From Cadophora sp. MPI-SDFR-AT-0126 (taxonomy: Eukaryota > Ascomycota > Leotiomycetes > Helotiales > Ploettnerulaceae), in assembly GCA_020747065.1 (NCBI GenBank), contig JAGMVK010000004.1:1054001-1118000 (forward strand): a stretch of DNA of 64,000 nt, given 5' to 3'. Under the pieces are notes generated by a model, which saw only the letters and a program-made list of their open reading frames with translations, made no database searches and was not told where the DNA came from. The position numbers were made by a program, and so were the translations under genes. Of this stretch, positions 45,709-57,102 are shown one piece after another (the stretch's first letter is position 1; the number at the start of each line of letters is the position of its first letter).

Positions 45709-46341
45709 TTACAAAGCCACCATAACTCCCAACATACCGGCAAGACCAGCAATGCTTGCAGCCATAGCGGTAGCACGTGGAGCAGCAGCAGTCGAAGTTC
45801 CAGTCTGAGCAGCACTGCCAGCCCCACTAGAAGAAGCAGGCGTCGCATTTGATCCCCCAGTAGTCGTAGGCGACGCCCCACTACCAGTAGCAGCAGCGCA
45901 TGGCGCAGGAATGTCGGTCGAAAGGGCCAACTCAGAACTGTGCTCGGAATACCAGCTCGCGAAAGCAGTCTCGTAGGAGGAGATGGCGCTCTTGGCGTCC
46001 TTGGGGAGATCGTTGTACCAGGAAGGCGTGGCGGTCGCAATACACGCCAAGTCGGTTCTGGTGAGCTCTGATTCGGGGATGGCGGTTGCGAGGACGGATT
46101 GCACTGATGCTGGGAGCGTGGGGATGTCGGAGAGTATGCCAAGCGCGGACGTTGCGTCTCCAAGGAGGGAACTCAAGTCGGTGCCTGCGAGGGATGTGGC
46201 AGCGTCAAGGAGAGAGCTGAGATCGCCAGCATCGGTGGGGAAGGACCCCAAATCAGTCGTTGCTTGAGGAACAGGTGCCGGAATTGGGTCTGCGAAAGCC
46301 ATGGCAGCAAGGCTGGCAACGAGGATGGATTTGGTGAACAT
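45709..46341 (-). CDS. Probable GPI-anchored cell-wall/surface protein, 210 aa
   Basis: Start set at 46341 (MFTKSILVASLAAMAFADP), which gives a clean signal peptide; the frame is open further upstream to 46611 but that part lacks coding character. The mature region is acidic with SSLLDAATSLAG and SSLLGDATSALG repeats, then one ordered segment (TRTDLACIATATPSWYNDLP...ETAFASWYSEHSSE) with two Cys (second in IPAPCAAA). A Ser/Thr/Ala/Gly-rich stalk and a hydrophobic C-terminal tail (IAGLAGMLGVMVAL) fit GPI attachment. Secreted to the membrane or wall; function unknown. Confidence 0.85.
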   Translation of the reverse strand: MFTKSILVASLAAMAFADPIPAPVPQATTDLGSFPTDAGDLSSLLDAATSLAGTDLSSLLGDATSALGILSDIPTLPASVQSVLATAIPESELTRTDLACIATATPSWYNDLPKDAKSAISSYETAFASWYSEHSSELALSTDIPAPCAAATGSGASPTTTGGSNATPASSSGAGSAAQTGTSTAAAPRATAMAASIAGLAGMLGVMVAL

Positions 46342-47586
46342 CTTGTCTCGAGTTTCGTGGTGTATTGAAAGTTGAATGATAGTGAGTGATGAATCAAATA
46401 TTTGCTCGAGTGAAGAAGAAAGGAGATATAGAGATGATGTGGACCTTTGGACGGGAACAAAGGAAGTTTTTGTGGAAATGGCGTGCTTTAAATAGTTGCA
46501 CCCCTCATTCCATGAAATTGGCCCACGGCTGAAAGTCTGCCCAGATCTGACGGTTTGCCCAGTCATGAAAGCTGAGAGCCAGCCGTGTCGAAAGATAGTC
46601 GTTTGGACCAAGCCGCAGCTGGTAAGTGATTGTGGATTTAGGGGGAGATCGGTTTTCCCAAAGCGCTCTAGCGAGTGCTTGCGAGACGCCAGTCTGTTCG
46701 CTAGGATGCACGATCCCGGAGCTGAACAGGGACATCCTTTGACAGCGGAACCCCTTCATTTCGAATGCTCGAGCTTGGGAGTGATGAAAGAATCGTACTC
46801 TGTGCCCATGATGATGCGTTTCATATAATAACCATAGTCCTTGGACTCGCATGTAGAACCTTCGGAGAATATGCACCCCAAGGAGATCTCCTGCAGCTCG
46901 TCCGATCTGTCTGTCAGATGTAGGGCTGCTAGCCGATACTTTTAAGCTTACTTTCTTGGCACCTGTTAGCCTATGGTTTCGAGCTGAACCCCAGTCTTAA
47001 AGTAGAGGCGCCACTAGCTCCCTCTTTCGAAAAGGGGTAAGTCACGGCCAATCAACTGTTGGTCGGTAGGGCGCATGAAGCTGTGCCACCAATTTCAATC
47101 TAGCGCAGGTCGTCGACGATGCTCTAAGCTCGCTACTTGTGACTTTGTTGGAATTGGTAGTCAAAGAAAATACGGAAGTTCGCAACATGAAGCTCTAACC
47201 ACCCTTTCGATTTGAGATCCTGAGGATCAGTCAACGAAACTCGGGCGCATACAAGTAGCTCGAGCGTCCTTCAGAGTCAGAACACAGCATTGTCTCTCCA
47301 CGAAGTTTTCATGCGACGGATCGCTCTTCTAGATGACAAACCCAAGATTCAAATATCCCAATGCCAGAGGAGTAACTCAACCACGGGCACAGAACAGACT
47401 TTGATGGATCTAGTGGATTTAGCGATTTCGAAGCCATCAATCTCCACTTCATATGCAACAGAATCTGAATGTTGGAGGCAAGACCGCTCTGAATATTAAC
47501 ATGCTTTAATGGTGGGGCTGCATTACCTCCAAGCAAGATTTGTGTGAAGAATGTTCTGTCGCATTGTAGACCTGAAATGGCTGACA
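46342..47586. other. Intergenic region
   Basis: About 1.2 kb between the GPI-protein gene and the transporter pseudogene; short open frames without features. The stretch after 47290 may be eroded 3' flank of the transporter remnant. Confidence 0.4.
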
Positions 47587-48240
47587 CTATCGTCGGTACA
47601 AACATGAGGAGAAAGCGCTGTTGAGCGCGGCCACGTAGCTCTTGTTTACGGCAGGCTGGTTGGCGGGAACAAGAGACCGAATCTCGTCAAAACTTCCCCG
47701 AATTTTGTGAATGATCTGCTCAGCCTCTGGAATGTGGGCGAGACGATTTGCCAGGCCAATGCTGAGCATTTTTTGGAAGACGACAGAGCAAAGGGTCAGT
47801 CCAATAACAGACTCTGTTCAGCGAAAGGCGAAAGATGCCGACGTGACCACAACTTGATATTGATGATGTACTAAGCTGATGAGGGCAATAAGTGTGACCA
47901 CCAGCATGCTACCCAATCCTGATCCGTACGGGAGACCTAGTTATAGGAATGTACACCACGTGGGCGTGTTTTGATCCATCGTTGCAAGCAAACCAGTAGA
48001 GACGACAAGAGCAGTCTGGGTGCCTACGTTGAGCCACAGATAATTCCCAGTAGCTCGTATAATGATTCCAGTGCAAAGGGCTCCAGTCGCTGTACCTGCA
48101 ATATGATGAATGAATCGAAGCCCTGCTTGAGTGGGAGAGCTGTCAGATAGTAAGTAGTTGTAGTCACAGCAGCGTGAAGAACATCATCCCGTACAGAGCC
48201 ATATAGGTAAATTCATACGTAGAGGATATTCCATCTACAA
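47587..48240 (-). pseudogene. C-terminal remnant of an MFS multidrug-type transporter
   Basis: A single minus-strand frame keeps transporter sequence across internal stops: SPTQAGLRFI, then GALCTGIIIRATGNYLWLNVGTQ, LLATMDQNTPTW, TAA at 47943-47941, LGLPYGSGLGSMLVVTLIALI, TGA at 47820-47818, ESVIGLTLCSVVFQK, then IGLANRLAHIPEAEQIIHKI and AALNSAF before TAG at 47589-47587. This is the order of the last transmembrane segments of fungal 14-TM drug/amino-acid exporters (VBA-like). The N-terminal half is not found to the right, so the gene is truncated as well as stop-ridden. Confidence 0.75.
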
Positions 48241-48866
48241 GAGCTCGATCCACCTCAATATCACCTCACCTCGACTTTGAGTTTACCAGCGGCCCTGTCC
48301 GACTAGGAAAAGCTTACTGATCCACGTAAAGAGGTTTCACGGGACAATTTCACGAGATCTGACTAAGCGACTGATTATTTAAATTGCCGTTTATTCTTAA
48401 TTACTTTGATTTTACGGGTAAGACTGAGAGCTAAATCATGTAGCATCGTTTAGCCACCTTCTTTTCTTGTTTTGATATCAGTAGGCGCAAAGGTGATCAC
48501 AGTGTCTCAAATATCGTGCTCTGCTGTGGATCAAGATATCAGCTCCATAATCTTAGTCTGAGTATAACATCAGGACATCACGTATCTTATCCTGCAGGTA
48601 GGTACATAAGCGCTCGGGTTCGTTGCGACTACTGTATCAACGATGTAGCTAACTTAGTTTGGGATAGGTGAATAGGGCAGTTGATGAATCAGACGTGTCC
48701 AGCTCATACGCAAACTACAGTATTCTTTATTATGTGGGACAAGTATCCAATTGAAAAATTGCTTGCAACAAACACTACGCAACACATTCACCTCCGATAC
48801 GCCCCCACTCACAGCTTGCACGCACAACTAATATTCTCATATCGCAGCGTATTGCCGGCTTGGCAA
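48241..48866. other. Intergenic region
   Basis: AT-rich around 48370-48560. May hold further eroded transporter sequence; nothing clear. Confidence 0.4.
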
Positions 48867-49427
48867 TCAAACAACACGGAGTTCAGCAAGCGCCTCGGCC
48901 AGGTCCTCCCCGACAGACCAGTTGGAGCCATCCTGCCTTTTATGGAATTGAAAGAACTGGCATGACCCAGTCTTGCAGACATAAAAGATCCGCCTGCCCT
49001 TCTCGCGGCTTGACAGCTGGCGTCTACTAGCCTTGCCACAATCACACACTGGATTGTTCTCATCTTCTCCCCGGGAATCGTCGAAACACGAGAATTTGTC
49101 GCATCGAATACATTTGTAATATGGTCTACCACCATTTCCGTTGCGGTTGCTGACCCTTGTGACGAGTCTCGTACACGCTTCCCCACAAGAATGACAGTTT
49201 GGGGCTTGTTGATTGTGGAACAAGAGACGTATTTCCTCTCGTTGGGTTGAGGATAAAGTTTCCTGGGAAAGTGGGGCTTGTGTGTGTTGGGTCACTGAAG
49301 GGCTCTCGGAAGTGACGGAGATCTTTTCGGAGCCCTCTTGACTGCTTGGCGATGTGCTCCCCGGTGAGGAAACGACCGTCTCCTTCACAAGCGACTTCTT
49401 TGACTTGGAAAATGGAGAACGCATCAT
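48867..49427 (-). CDS. GRF-type zinc-finger protein, 186 aa
   Basis: Single exon. Residues 1-75 are Ser/Thr/Lys-rich and disordered. Two zf-GRF units follow: NCHSCGEACTRLVTRVSN then GGRPYYKCIRCDKFSCF, and VCDCGKASRRQLS then GRRIFYVCKTGSCQFFQF, each with Cys pairs and the G-R-x-(F/Y)-Y-x-C core. GRF fingers bind single-stranded DNA or RNA in proteins such as topoisomerase III, NEIL3 and APE2; in fungi small stand-alone versions are common. Nuclear nucleic-acid binding is inference. The start could be either of the two adjacent Met codons. Confidence 0.88.
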   Translation of the reverse strand: MMRSPFSKSKKSLVKETVVSSPGSTSPSSQEGSEKISVTSESPSVTQHTQAPLSQETLSSTQREEIRLLFHNQQAPNCHSCGEACTRLVTRVSNRNGNGGRPYYKCIRCDKFSCFDDSRGEDENNPVCDCGKASRRQLSSREKGRRIFYVCKTGSCQFFQFHKRQDGSNWSVGEDLAEALAELRVV

Positions 49428-51182
49428 GAAAGTGTTGTAAGACCAGCAGCAGTTTTGTAGGTGAAATGTTAATGTCAGAGAAGCATTAAATATGGGAGAT
49501 GATGTTATTTATGTGCAACAGTTTCATAGCCCAACCAATTTGGTCTGCGTTCAGGCCTGGGGCGGTGCAAAAGGTAAAAGGTAAAGCATGCTATCCCGCG
49601 CATGCAGATACTCTTTCCCAGCGCTTAGCAAGCCTCGCTGTTGCGCTCTCCAATACCATTCTTGTGGCGTTTCGAGCGCCTATGGAACTAGTGACAGCAA
49701 GACATGTCGAGAGGCTGAGCCTGGCAACAGCCCAGAATGCTATACGAACATAGCTGTTTTCATACAGGGCTGCCTGCAGGGCTTCCCGCGCGGCTTCCTG
49801 CATGACTTCTTCTCTCGTCACCTTTTCAGGCGAATCACAAACAAATGGTGGACAACTGAGTTTCCAGTTCCCAAGCCGATCAAAGAGCTTGAGGAGAATT
49901 TTTGATTTCGAGGGTGAAAGCTGAGGGTAGTAGACGCTTGCGTTTAAGCGAGAGCTGAAGCAACTGTGCATCATCTGCCGTCACGAAGAGCATGAGAGCG
50001 GCCTAGAGGGCGAACCCAACAAGTGTGGGAGTACCCTTTCGTACAAGACGAAATAGGTAAGGGCTTTTGGCCATCCTATCCTCGCTTGCGTCGCGTTGGG
50101 ATCCTGCTGCAGATTCCTTGAATCAGCGAGGTTATTTAGTACGCCTGATGGGTGAGAGCGCAATGGATATGGACACAAACTTCGCCTGCCAAGCAGGGCG
50201 TTTTGTGCCATGGCTAGCAAAACTGATCAATGAAGAGGAGAAGTGTGGGAGCACAAGAGAGTGTGTCACCTCTTGCCCTTTGTGTCGACGGACACAGGTC
50301 ATCATTGCTTATTTTAGCCGTTCAAATTATTGCGACCCGGCCTTGAAACTCTTGCATTGACGTCTTCATCCTGAATTTCGTCCTGGCGGGAAAGTCAAGT
50401 AAAAATCCAAAATCGAGCTTCCTACAAAGTTGACCAGACGTCAAAAAGAACTCTAGCTTCCAAGAAATCCGAATATCTAATTATCTCTACCATCGCTCCT
50501 CCCAGCTTTCTCCCAGTCAACTAATTCACTCAACAACCCCCACTCGGGAGGTGATAGGGTTAGGTTATGTCTCATCGCCCCCCCACGACAGAACAAGGGG
50601 AAATGTGTGGGCAGAATGGAAGCGGTGAGACAAGACTTACCTCGGCACCTCCGTTTGTTCAAACCCCGCCATCGCCATATTCATGACTAGCCCAAAGTGG
50701 GAATGGAGGAAACCTTCTTTGGACTTCTTCTGACTTTCCTAGTACCAGAACTCACGACGGCAGGTACGAACAAACCCCTTCTCTGCAACAATGTTGACAC
50801 AGCTGCACAAGCATAGGCCGTCAAGAGGCTGCCGACGTGACTGTCTGATAAACACGGACGTCACACTCTGGGTTGGTCGCTACTCGCAAATCCATCATCA
50901 GCTAGCCCGGCTGTTATCTTGAGCATGATCGGTTGACTGCCACAGGCGTCGACTGAGCTGTTTCCTTAACTCTGACCGTGAGAAGATGCACAAGCAGGTG
51001 CTCACCCAGAGAGGTAGTGCCAAGGAGATCTCCAGCCGCCCGCTCAATCGCCTCCCTAGTGAGTGGAAATTGGGCTCACAGGCGTTGGATCCTGCAGTAC
51101 AGGGGGCCAACCCTCTATATTCTGATGATTTCTGGCCGGGACCTTCGTCCATGCAAGTTAAACCTATACCAAGACGGCACAG
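49428..51182. other. Gene-poor region
   Basis: About 1.75 kb. A minus-strand frame at 49591-49974 has an alanine-rich helical look (EEVMQEAAREALQAAL) but no family and no splice partners. Elsewhere only short frames, with a pyrimidine-rich tract at 51190-51350 leading into the next gene. No repeat family recognised. Confidence 0.4.
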
Positions 51183-52105
51183 ATGCACGTTAGCGCTTCA
51201 TGGTATCGTCGTCTTCCGCCCGTTCTTGCGTCTATCGCTTCATCGTTCTCCTATATCCCATTTCTTTGTCGCCTACCTTCATCGTCTTTAGTCCTTGCCC
51301 GCAAACTTTACCAGCGCAATGTTTTCGCTCTTCTTCTTATCCCTCTCTTCTCTCGATTATCGTTTTCGACGGGAGTCACTTTGACAAATGGTATAGAATA
51401 CCAGTCGCTCCGGCCATGTGCCCAGGGTTGCTTCGGCAGTACCATCAGTATGGACACTTGGTATCTAGCTAATGAAATTGGCTGTGATCCCTCTCCGGCG
51501 ACTGAAGAATGCATTTGTCGACCAGATCTTCAGGCAGCTGCAGACTCATACCTGACGCAATGTGTGTACAAGAGCTGCGACCAAAATGAGTTGGACACCA
51601 ACAGTGCAGTCTCTATCTACGACAGTTACTGCACGGCAGCGGGTTTCATGAGAGAAAATACCCCCGCGCCCACGTTTTCAGGTACGTATCTCCTTCCTGC
51701 GATTGCAGTCACCTCCATCCGAACAGTACATGTATCGTCTGCGGCGGTGCTGTTAAGTCACCCCTGGAGAGTCGCCTTTTCTCGTTGCGAGAGCTGGATT
51801 AACGCTTCAAAATATCTCCAGTGCAGTCGGATTCACCACTTCCCACAACATCAGACCTTTGGAAGTCTACCTTAGAATCTCAAATTACGCAGAGTTCAAC
51901 ATCGGTACCTACAAACAAAAATCCCACCTCCGTGTCAACCTCCGAGAGCGCCCCGGCTGGAACATCGCCTGCAGGTAGCAGAAGTAACGGCAAGGGGAGC
52001 TTGGGTACAGGCGAAATGATTGGTATAATAGTTGCTGTTGTCGGTGTTATTGCTACAGCTATCGGGGTTTGGATTTCGTACAGGGCGTTTAACAAGGCGC
52101 GTTAG
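51183..52105 (+). CDS. CFEM-like eight-cysteine membrane protein, 260 aa
   Basis: Exons 51183-51681 and 51822-52105 with a 140-bp intron (GTACGT...CTCCAG). A hydrophobic segment (VFALLLIPLFSRLSFS) ahead of TGVTLTNGIEY probably acts as signal sequence; the start at 51183 is the only in-frame Met before it and leaves an odd 45-residue leader, so the true start is uncertain. The ectodomain has eight Cys (CAQGC, GC, ECIC, QC, SC, YC), resembling the CFEM pattern. A Ser/Thr-rich stalk (NPTSVSTSESAPAG) precedes one transmembrane helix (IGIIVAVVGVIATAIGVWI) and a short basic tail. CFEM proteins act at the surface in heme uptake, adhesion or virulence. Confidence 0.82.
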
Positions 52106-54079
52106 CCGAACAATGATATGGCCGATCTATGTAATTACTTCCTTCTCATGGTTTCGTGCGATGTTCTGGTGCTTGTTCTGTATTTGAGACGAATCGAGGA
52201 GCTGCGAAGCACGGATGGTTCTTTTTGCTGCCCTGCAATGGTGATGGATCATGTTGAACGCTATCACCTAACTTGTAAGTCTCAGGACTCGTTCTCAAAG
52301 ACTTGCAGAATTTCAACGGCCATGTACGGACAGTGCATGGCATCAGCCTTTGGGAACCAAGGTTTGGGCGTTCGTCAAAACAGACTGCGTTCTTTTTCGT
52401 GTCTAGATCTCCTCTTGTTCATGCTTGCCATGTTAGAGAAGCCGCTCTCATAGGAAGAGTTCACCGGTCACGACATGGTGGGTGTTAGTACCGAATGAGG
52501 ATGAGGATGTTGATATGGTGGGAGATACGGGTGCGACGTCAATTAATATAATCAGAACCTTCTGCTGCCTCATCGACTATCACTTTCATATTTACCAGAT
52601 CCCACTGAATCACACTTCCGGACTTACCCTTGATCGCTGTCTCCTCCTCATGGATACTTTCAATAAGCTTCTGAAGGTAGGCGACATCAACTCTGTAAGG
52701 CTATTACACGTGTAGGATTGACAAAACTTGTAGAACTTCTCCCAACTGCCGAGAACCTTTTGTCGATCTCAACGTCCAGACACAAAATAAGTGAACTTTC
52801 GACAGAAGACTTTCTCCTCGGCGTCGACCAAATATTCAGAATGATCTTTTCTATTGATGGTGGGCGCACAGGAGGTCGTACAAGAGAGTAAAACGATCTC
52901 TTCAATGCTCAGGCGGGTAAAATCTTCGATGTAATAATGCGGGCGTCTCTTGGCTTTGATAGCATTTTCTTGAGCTGCTGAGTAGCCTCAACGAGGAGTT
53001 TTTGAGGATCTTGAGGGCTCTTGCGGGGTCCGAATAGCATACACCAACACGGTCTCTTGATAGTTGACTCAGAGAAAGGGGTTGATTGTCGCTGTGACCG
53101 GAACTATTACTGATACTCCAACCCAAATGTTTCCCCAGTTTGCCAATTAACAACCTTCACAAGAGGACAATGATCCCAGCCTTGATCGATCTCTCCGTTT
53201 AGACTGAGTTCAACCCCCCATTCTCCCATAAATCTCGATTTCTGGCGTCCAAAATGTGGCTGTGGATGGGGGAGGAATTGATGCTTATATCGATCCCAGA
53301 CCCGCGTCTTGGGCTCACTTGGCGTGCTCTGGCAAGCCCCATCACGGAAGTCAAAGGTCACTTGCTTGTCCCGGATTGAGATGGTGGTAAGTCTAGTACT
53401 TTCACCGGATTCTCGACACGATGGGACATGCTTGGAAGCTTTCAATGTGTTATCTTATCTCTGTCCATCTCTGGCCGTGTCGAGCAGCCGTACCGCATTA
53501 CCTATCTCCTAGTCCATTTTTGCAAACAGCTATCATAATAGATGAAGCAACTACTATACAATTGTTTATTGTTGAGTAAGAAAAGAGACGATGGCTCTCG
53601 CGAAAGGTCAGAATGGTGGGGCCCATGCACATGCGCGCTAGTGCAGCGAGCTAGAAGGCATGCTAGGCATCTTACTACCCAAGACAGAGTCTTTAAAAAG
53701 GGATGTTGCCTCCTAAACTTCATTCCTCATGCTTGATTCCATTGTTTTGTTCCCTAACTCGAATAAACAGTTGCCAGTGTGTCACTCCAAAGTCGACGAA
53801 CTATAACCGGGGTCCCCCATTGGAAAAATGTCAGATATTCTACGTACTTAACGTACAGCTACATCGTTTCGGTCCTGGTTTTTTGCTTTCTAGGGTGCGA
53901 ACTGGGTGCCTGCGAGCTGCCATCCATAAACTTCTTGAAACGACTGTAGCGCATCCTAGCTGCGTGGCCATTGCGTATTTCCCGCGAGAGAATAGGATCG
54001 TGAGCTACTCTGTCCCAATTAATCTGAAAATCTGCATTAGTAGTGCTCGTAATTGGCTATATATGAATGCCGGTTTGTT
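52106..54079. other. Gene-poor region
   Basis: About 2 kb. Short frames on both strands: minus 53107-53445 (112 codons, with DRYKHQFLPHPQPHFGRQ) and plus 52482-52715 (77 codons), neither with a recognised domain. Could contain remnants of genes, but I cannot support a model. Confidence 0.4.
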
Positions 54080-55781
54080 CTAGTAGTGCATTGGAGGGGG
54101 TGGCGGAATTCTGCGGTAGAGTTGGAAAAATTTACTTACGTCCTGGAGACTCTTCTGGTTGAGTATTGTATATAGAAATCGAGAGGTGATGTCTTGCGAC
54201 CTTGCATAGGTTCGAGAAAGCGGCACGGTGACGAGCAATAATGTTGAGAAACACTTGAAGCCAGCTTGTGTAGAAACACTTGAAGCCAGCTTCAACACAG
54301 ACTTCTTCGACAGCCGCTGGAATCGAACGTAACCATTCCGTGAAAAGTTTCACGCTAAGGTCTTCACCTTTTATATCTTCCCTGAATCGAATCGCGAAGA
54401 GTGCCCTTGGTGCCTCAAGTGGATACATAGAGTCTTTCGGGACAAGATGCCCATGATCGTGGTCGGCGGATTCTGCTGCATGGTTTCCTTCAAATGTCTG
54501 ATAAATGTTGCCTTCCTGGGCACATTCCTGAGTATCATTTAAGCGTGATCGCTTGTTCGGAGGATCAAAGGATTCTCTCTCCCGTGGCCTCTTACCATCT
54601 GATTGGCCTTGGAAACCAATTCTCTTGGGAAACTCTTTCTCCATTCCTTCGTTCTCGGGAGCTCTCAAATCTTGGACAGATAGTTTGATACCCCTGATGA
54701 AAGGCTCGTCATTTGTCAAAACAAAGTAGACTGGGGCGGGGTAGCGTTCATTTTCGATTCCCTGGGGCAAGAAAGATTGCATTCGTGTGTAGATGGAGGT
54801 GTAAAGCTCAGCAACGGAAAAGCATGGCTTTGTCCTTAGGAGCTGTAACTCTATTGTAAGTGATCGTGTGAAAGAATAGTGCCCAACACCGTTTGCTTCA
54901 GAGTCAAAGGGACATGCACATATTAATTCTGTGACACCATTGCCTTCTGAAGCGTTGGCGACACCAGATGAACAGCTGTCGAGCAGGATCAAGACATCGC
55001 TGTTTGCCATTTCTAACGATCTTTGGATTCCACTCCACATCACGGTAGGGCATTTTAAATCCTTTCTAGTTGGCAGACTCGAGTAAAGTTAGTATTGCAG
55101 TAGGACATAGAAGTTCTGAATTATCACTTACGCGGACCACAATAGCTCCTTACTTCGTGAGAGCCGACTGTGGCCAGCATAGTACACAATTTTCAGGTCG
55201 CTGCTACTGTTGTTACCGACCTTGACGAAGCTGTTGACCTTCTCGCTAACCTCCGCATGGCTGTCGATATCGGGGATTTGAAATTCCTCGATATCGTAAT
55301 GATAATAGCTTTCTAGGACTTTTCGAAGTGCAGATATCTCTTGCTCAACGGGCAGGTTGGAGTCCTGTGTCTGCCAGGAAATCAAGAGCACATAAACCTG
55401 TGAATATCGCGACTTCTTGTCATTGGGAAACACTGCGGCAGCTGCCTTTTCTAGGGCTGTCGCAAAGTTCTCCAAACCAAGATGGTGGAGTGTGCGATCT
55501 ATCTCTTCCGCTCGCGGTAGAACACTTGTCGGAGCCGAGCTCTGCGGACTTTTCGAGCTGAGAGTCGAGGTCGTTTGTTCACTGCTGTCGTTATGCAAAG
55601 CGTCCCTTGTGGCAACTGCATTCGACAGTTGCTGGCCATTGATAGTACCGGAAGTGGTCGTGCTATTTCAAGGTCAACCCAAGGGGAAGATATCTCCTTC
55701 AAGTCGCACATACTGATCCTGAAGTCCTCCATCATTGCCTTGGTATAAGCCCTCATCAAATACCTCGGAAGAGATGTTCAT
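54080..55781 (-). CDS. Caspase-like (C14-type) domain protein with frameshifted C-terminus
   Basis: Exons 55781-55714, 55662-55132 and 55077 onward, introns of 51 and 54 bp (CTAAC branch in the second). Ser/Thr-rich N-terminus of about 60 residues, then a caspase-hemoglobinase fold: VYVLLISWQTQDSNLP, VEQEISALRKVLESYY, LKIVYYAGHSRLS with the catalytic His, and VLILLDSCSSGVA with the catalytic Cys. A charged linker with a nuclear-signal-like KRPRERE...PPNKRSR follows. Near 54296 two 21-bp direct repeats, offset by 25 nt, shift the reading frame: the present frame ends at 54132, whereas the alternative frame (VEAGFKCFSTLLLVTVPLS...), ending at 54080, is what I remember of this family's C-terminus. 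Catalytic part intact, tail altered. Cytosolic protease-like role in cell death is inference. Confidence 0.8.
54247..54292. repeat. Short direct repeat disrupting the caspase-like gene
   Basis: AGAAACACTTGAAGCCAGCT(T) occurs at 54247-54267 and again at 54272-54292, separated by GTGT. The 25-nt offset is not a multiple of three. Confidence 0.95.
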
Positions 55782-56189
55782 GACTGATCCAAGTCACGCA
55801 GCCTTGCCCACAGAACGTCCTCGGCAACACAAGATGTTGGCAATTCAAATAGCGGTGGGCGCTGGAAAGAGAAACCACACTTGCTGTCACGACAGTAAGA
55901 AAATATTAGAAGAAGAAAAGGCGAAAAGAAATTGAGAAGTGGAATAGCCAGCGCTGGCCAGCCTTATAATAATCTCGGTGTACAAAGGGGAACACTGCAG
56001 GAAAGCGAAATCGGCCTTGACAAACACGTAACAATGACTGGTGCGGTGCACGGCGGTGGCGTTCTTGGCGCCCGCCTCTTCTGCCAGTCCCTCCCCCACC
56101 ACGTCTTAGCTTTGTGAGGTCCGCCGTGGTGGGAATATTTTCCTTCTCAATATGACGCTGGCGCATAGTGTTGGAGGAAGATTGATAAT
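55782..56189. promoter_or_regulatory. Upstream region of the caspase-like gene
   Basis: 408 bp holding the presumed promoter of the minus-strand caspase-like gene and the 3' flank of the broken small gene. No specific site recognised. Confidence 0.4.
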
Positions 56190-56543
56190 CTAACCTCGCC
56201 GTGCGGCGTGCTCTAATACTCTCGCAAGCCTGACAAACCCCGCCGTAACTGTTGGCAGGTCTCCCGTGTTTGCTGCTACCCGTATTGTGATTCCTTTCCC
56301 ATTGCAGCTTTCTTCAACGCAAACGGCCATGACCTTAAGACTGTTGTCTGAAGTGGCAGAGAGGAATGCTAGGTTGCACGCAATCTCTTTCTCCCATGTG
56401 ACGCTTAGCTGACGATTCGGGTCCATCTCTAGGTTGACAAGATTCTCTCTCGGTATTCCAGGGAGCTCGTCTAGCTGTCAGAGGTTGCTGATGGACTGCT
56501 GCAATTGCGCGCGGGTGACCTCGCTTCCCCGGAGGATCTCCAT
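56190..56543 (-). pseudogene. Broken small gene with one in-frame stop
   Basis: The frame from ATG at 56543 (MEILRGSEVTRAQLQQSISN) is cut by TGA at 56480-56478 and then continues in the same frame with QLDELPGIPRENLVNLEM, DPNRQLSVTWEKEIACNLAF and ITIRVAANTGDLPTVTAGF to a stop at 56190. The part after the TGA looks like a small alpha/beta domain, and I have an impression of similar small proteins in related fungi, without a name. Either the gene is dead or translation starts at the Met at 56426 giving 78 residues. Confidence 0.5.
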
Positions 56544-57102
56544 GTTTGTCTCGTCGGTCGTCTTCTTCTTCCTCTCCTCCTAGTAGGCGCCCCAGGTACG
56601 GTCTGGCTGAGCAAGAGTGGCAGGTCATGATCGCCTGAGAAATCAAAGTCTTTGGAGGTTCTCGTTGTTAAGCCACCTGAGAAGGATGTGGGAGTACAAG
56701 ACAGACATTGGCCACAAGGCGGCGATTACGAGTGGTTCAAAGGCTCGAGCCAAGATAGCAGCAGTAGGTGTTGCGATAGGCGCTGCTGAGGTGGGGTAGG
56801 ATAGATTGGGCGGGCCCTTCCCGCGGCATCGATATTGGCGCCCTAACCAGCTCCACTAAGCTGGATCTTTACCTACGAGTCCCAGACCTCCGTCCAGCGA
56901 GACAGTTGTGCCAAAATTCCAGCTACAGTCCGCATATGGTTTATCCTGCAAGGATTTCGGAACAAGCACTTGATACTTGCGTGTTACCCCCAGAAACGAA
57001 TATTCTTAGTTTCCTCGGCCATAATAGCACGCCTGCCTGGTTTGTGTCTTCGAAGTAGGATATCGCGCTGCGTTGTGCATCTCGGCCTCCTAGAGGATCG
57101 AA
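56544..57102. other. Intergenic region
   Basis: Nothing recognised; moderate GC and short frames. Confidence 0.4.

Noticed and set aside
45405..46163. 252-codon minus-strand frame overlapping the GPI-protein gene
   Set aside because: Out-of-phase shadow of a low-complexity coding region with an intact signal peptide and GPI tail in the other frame.
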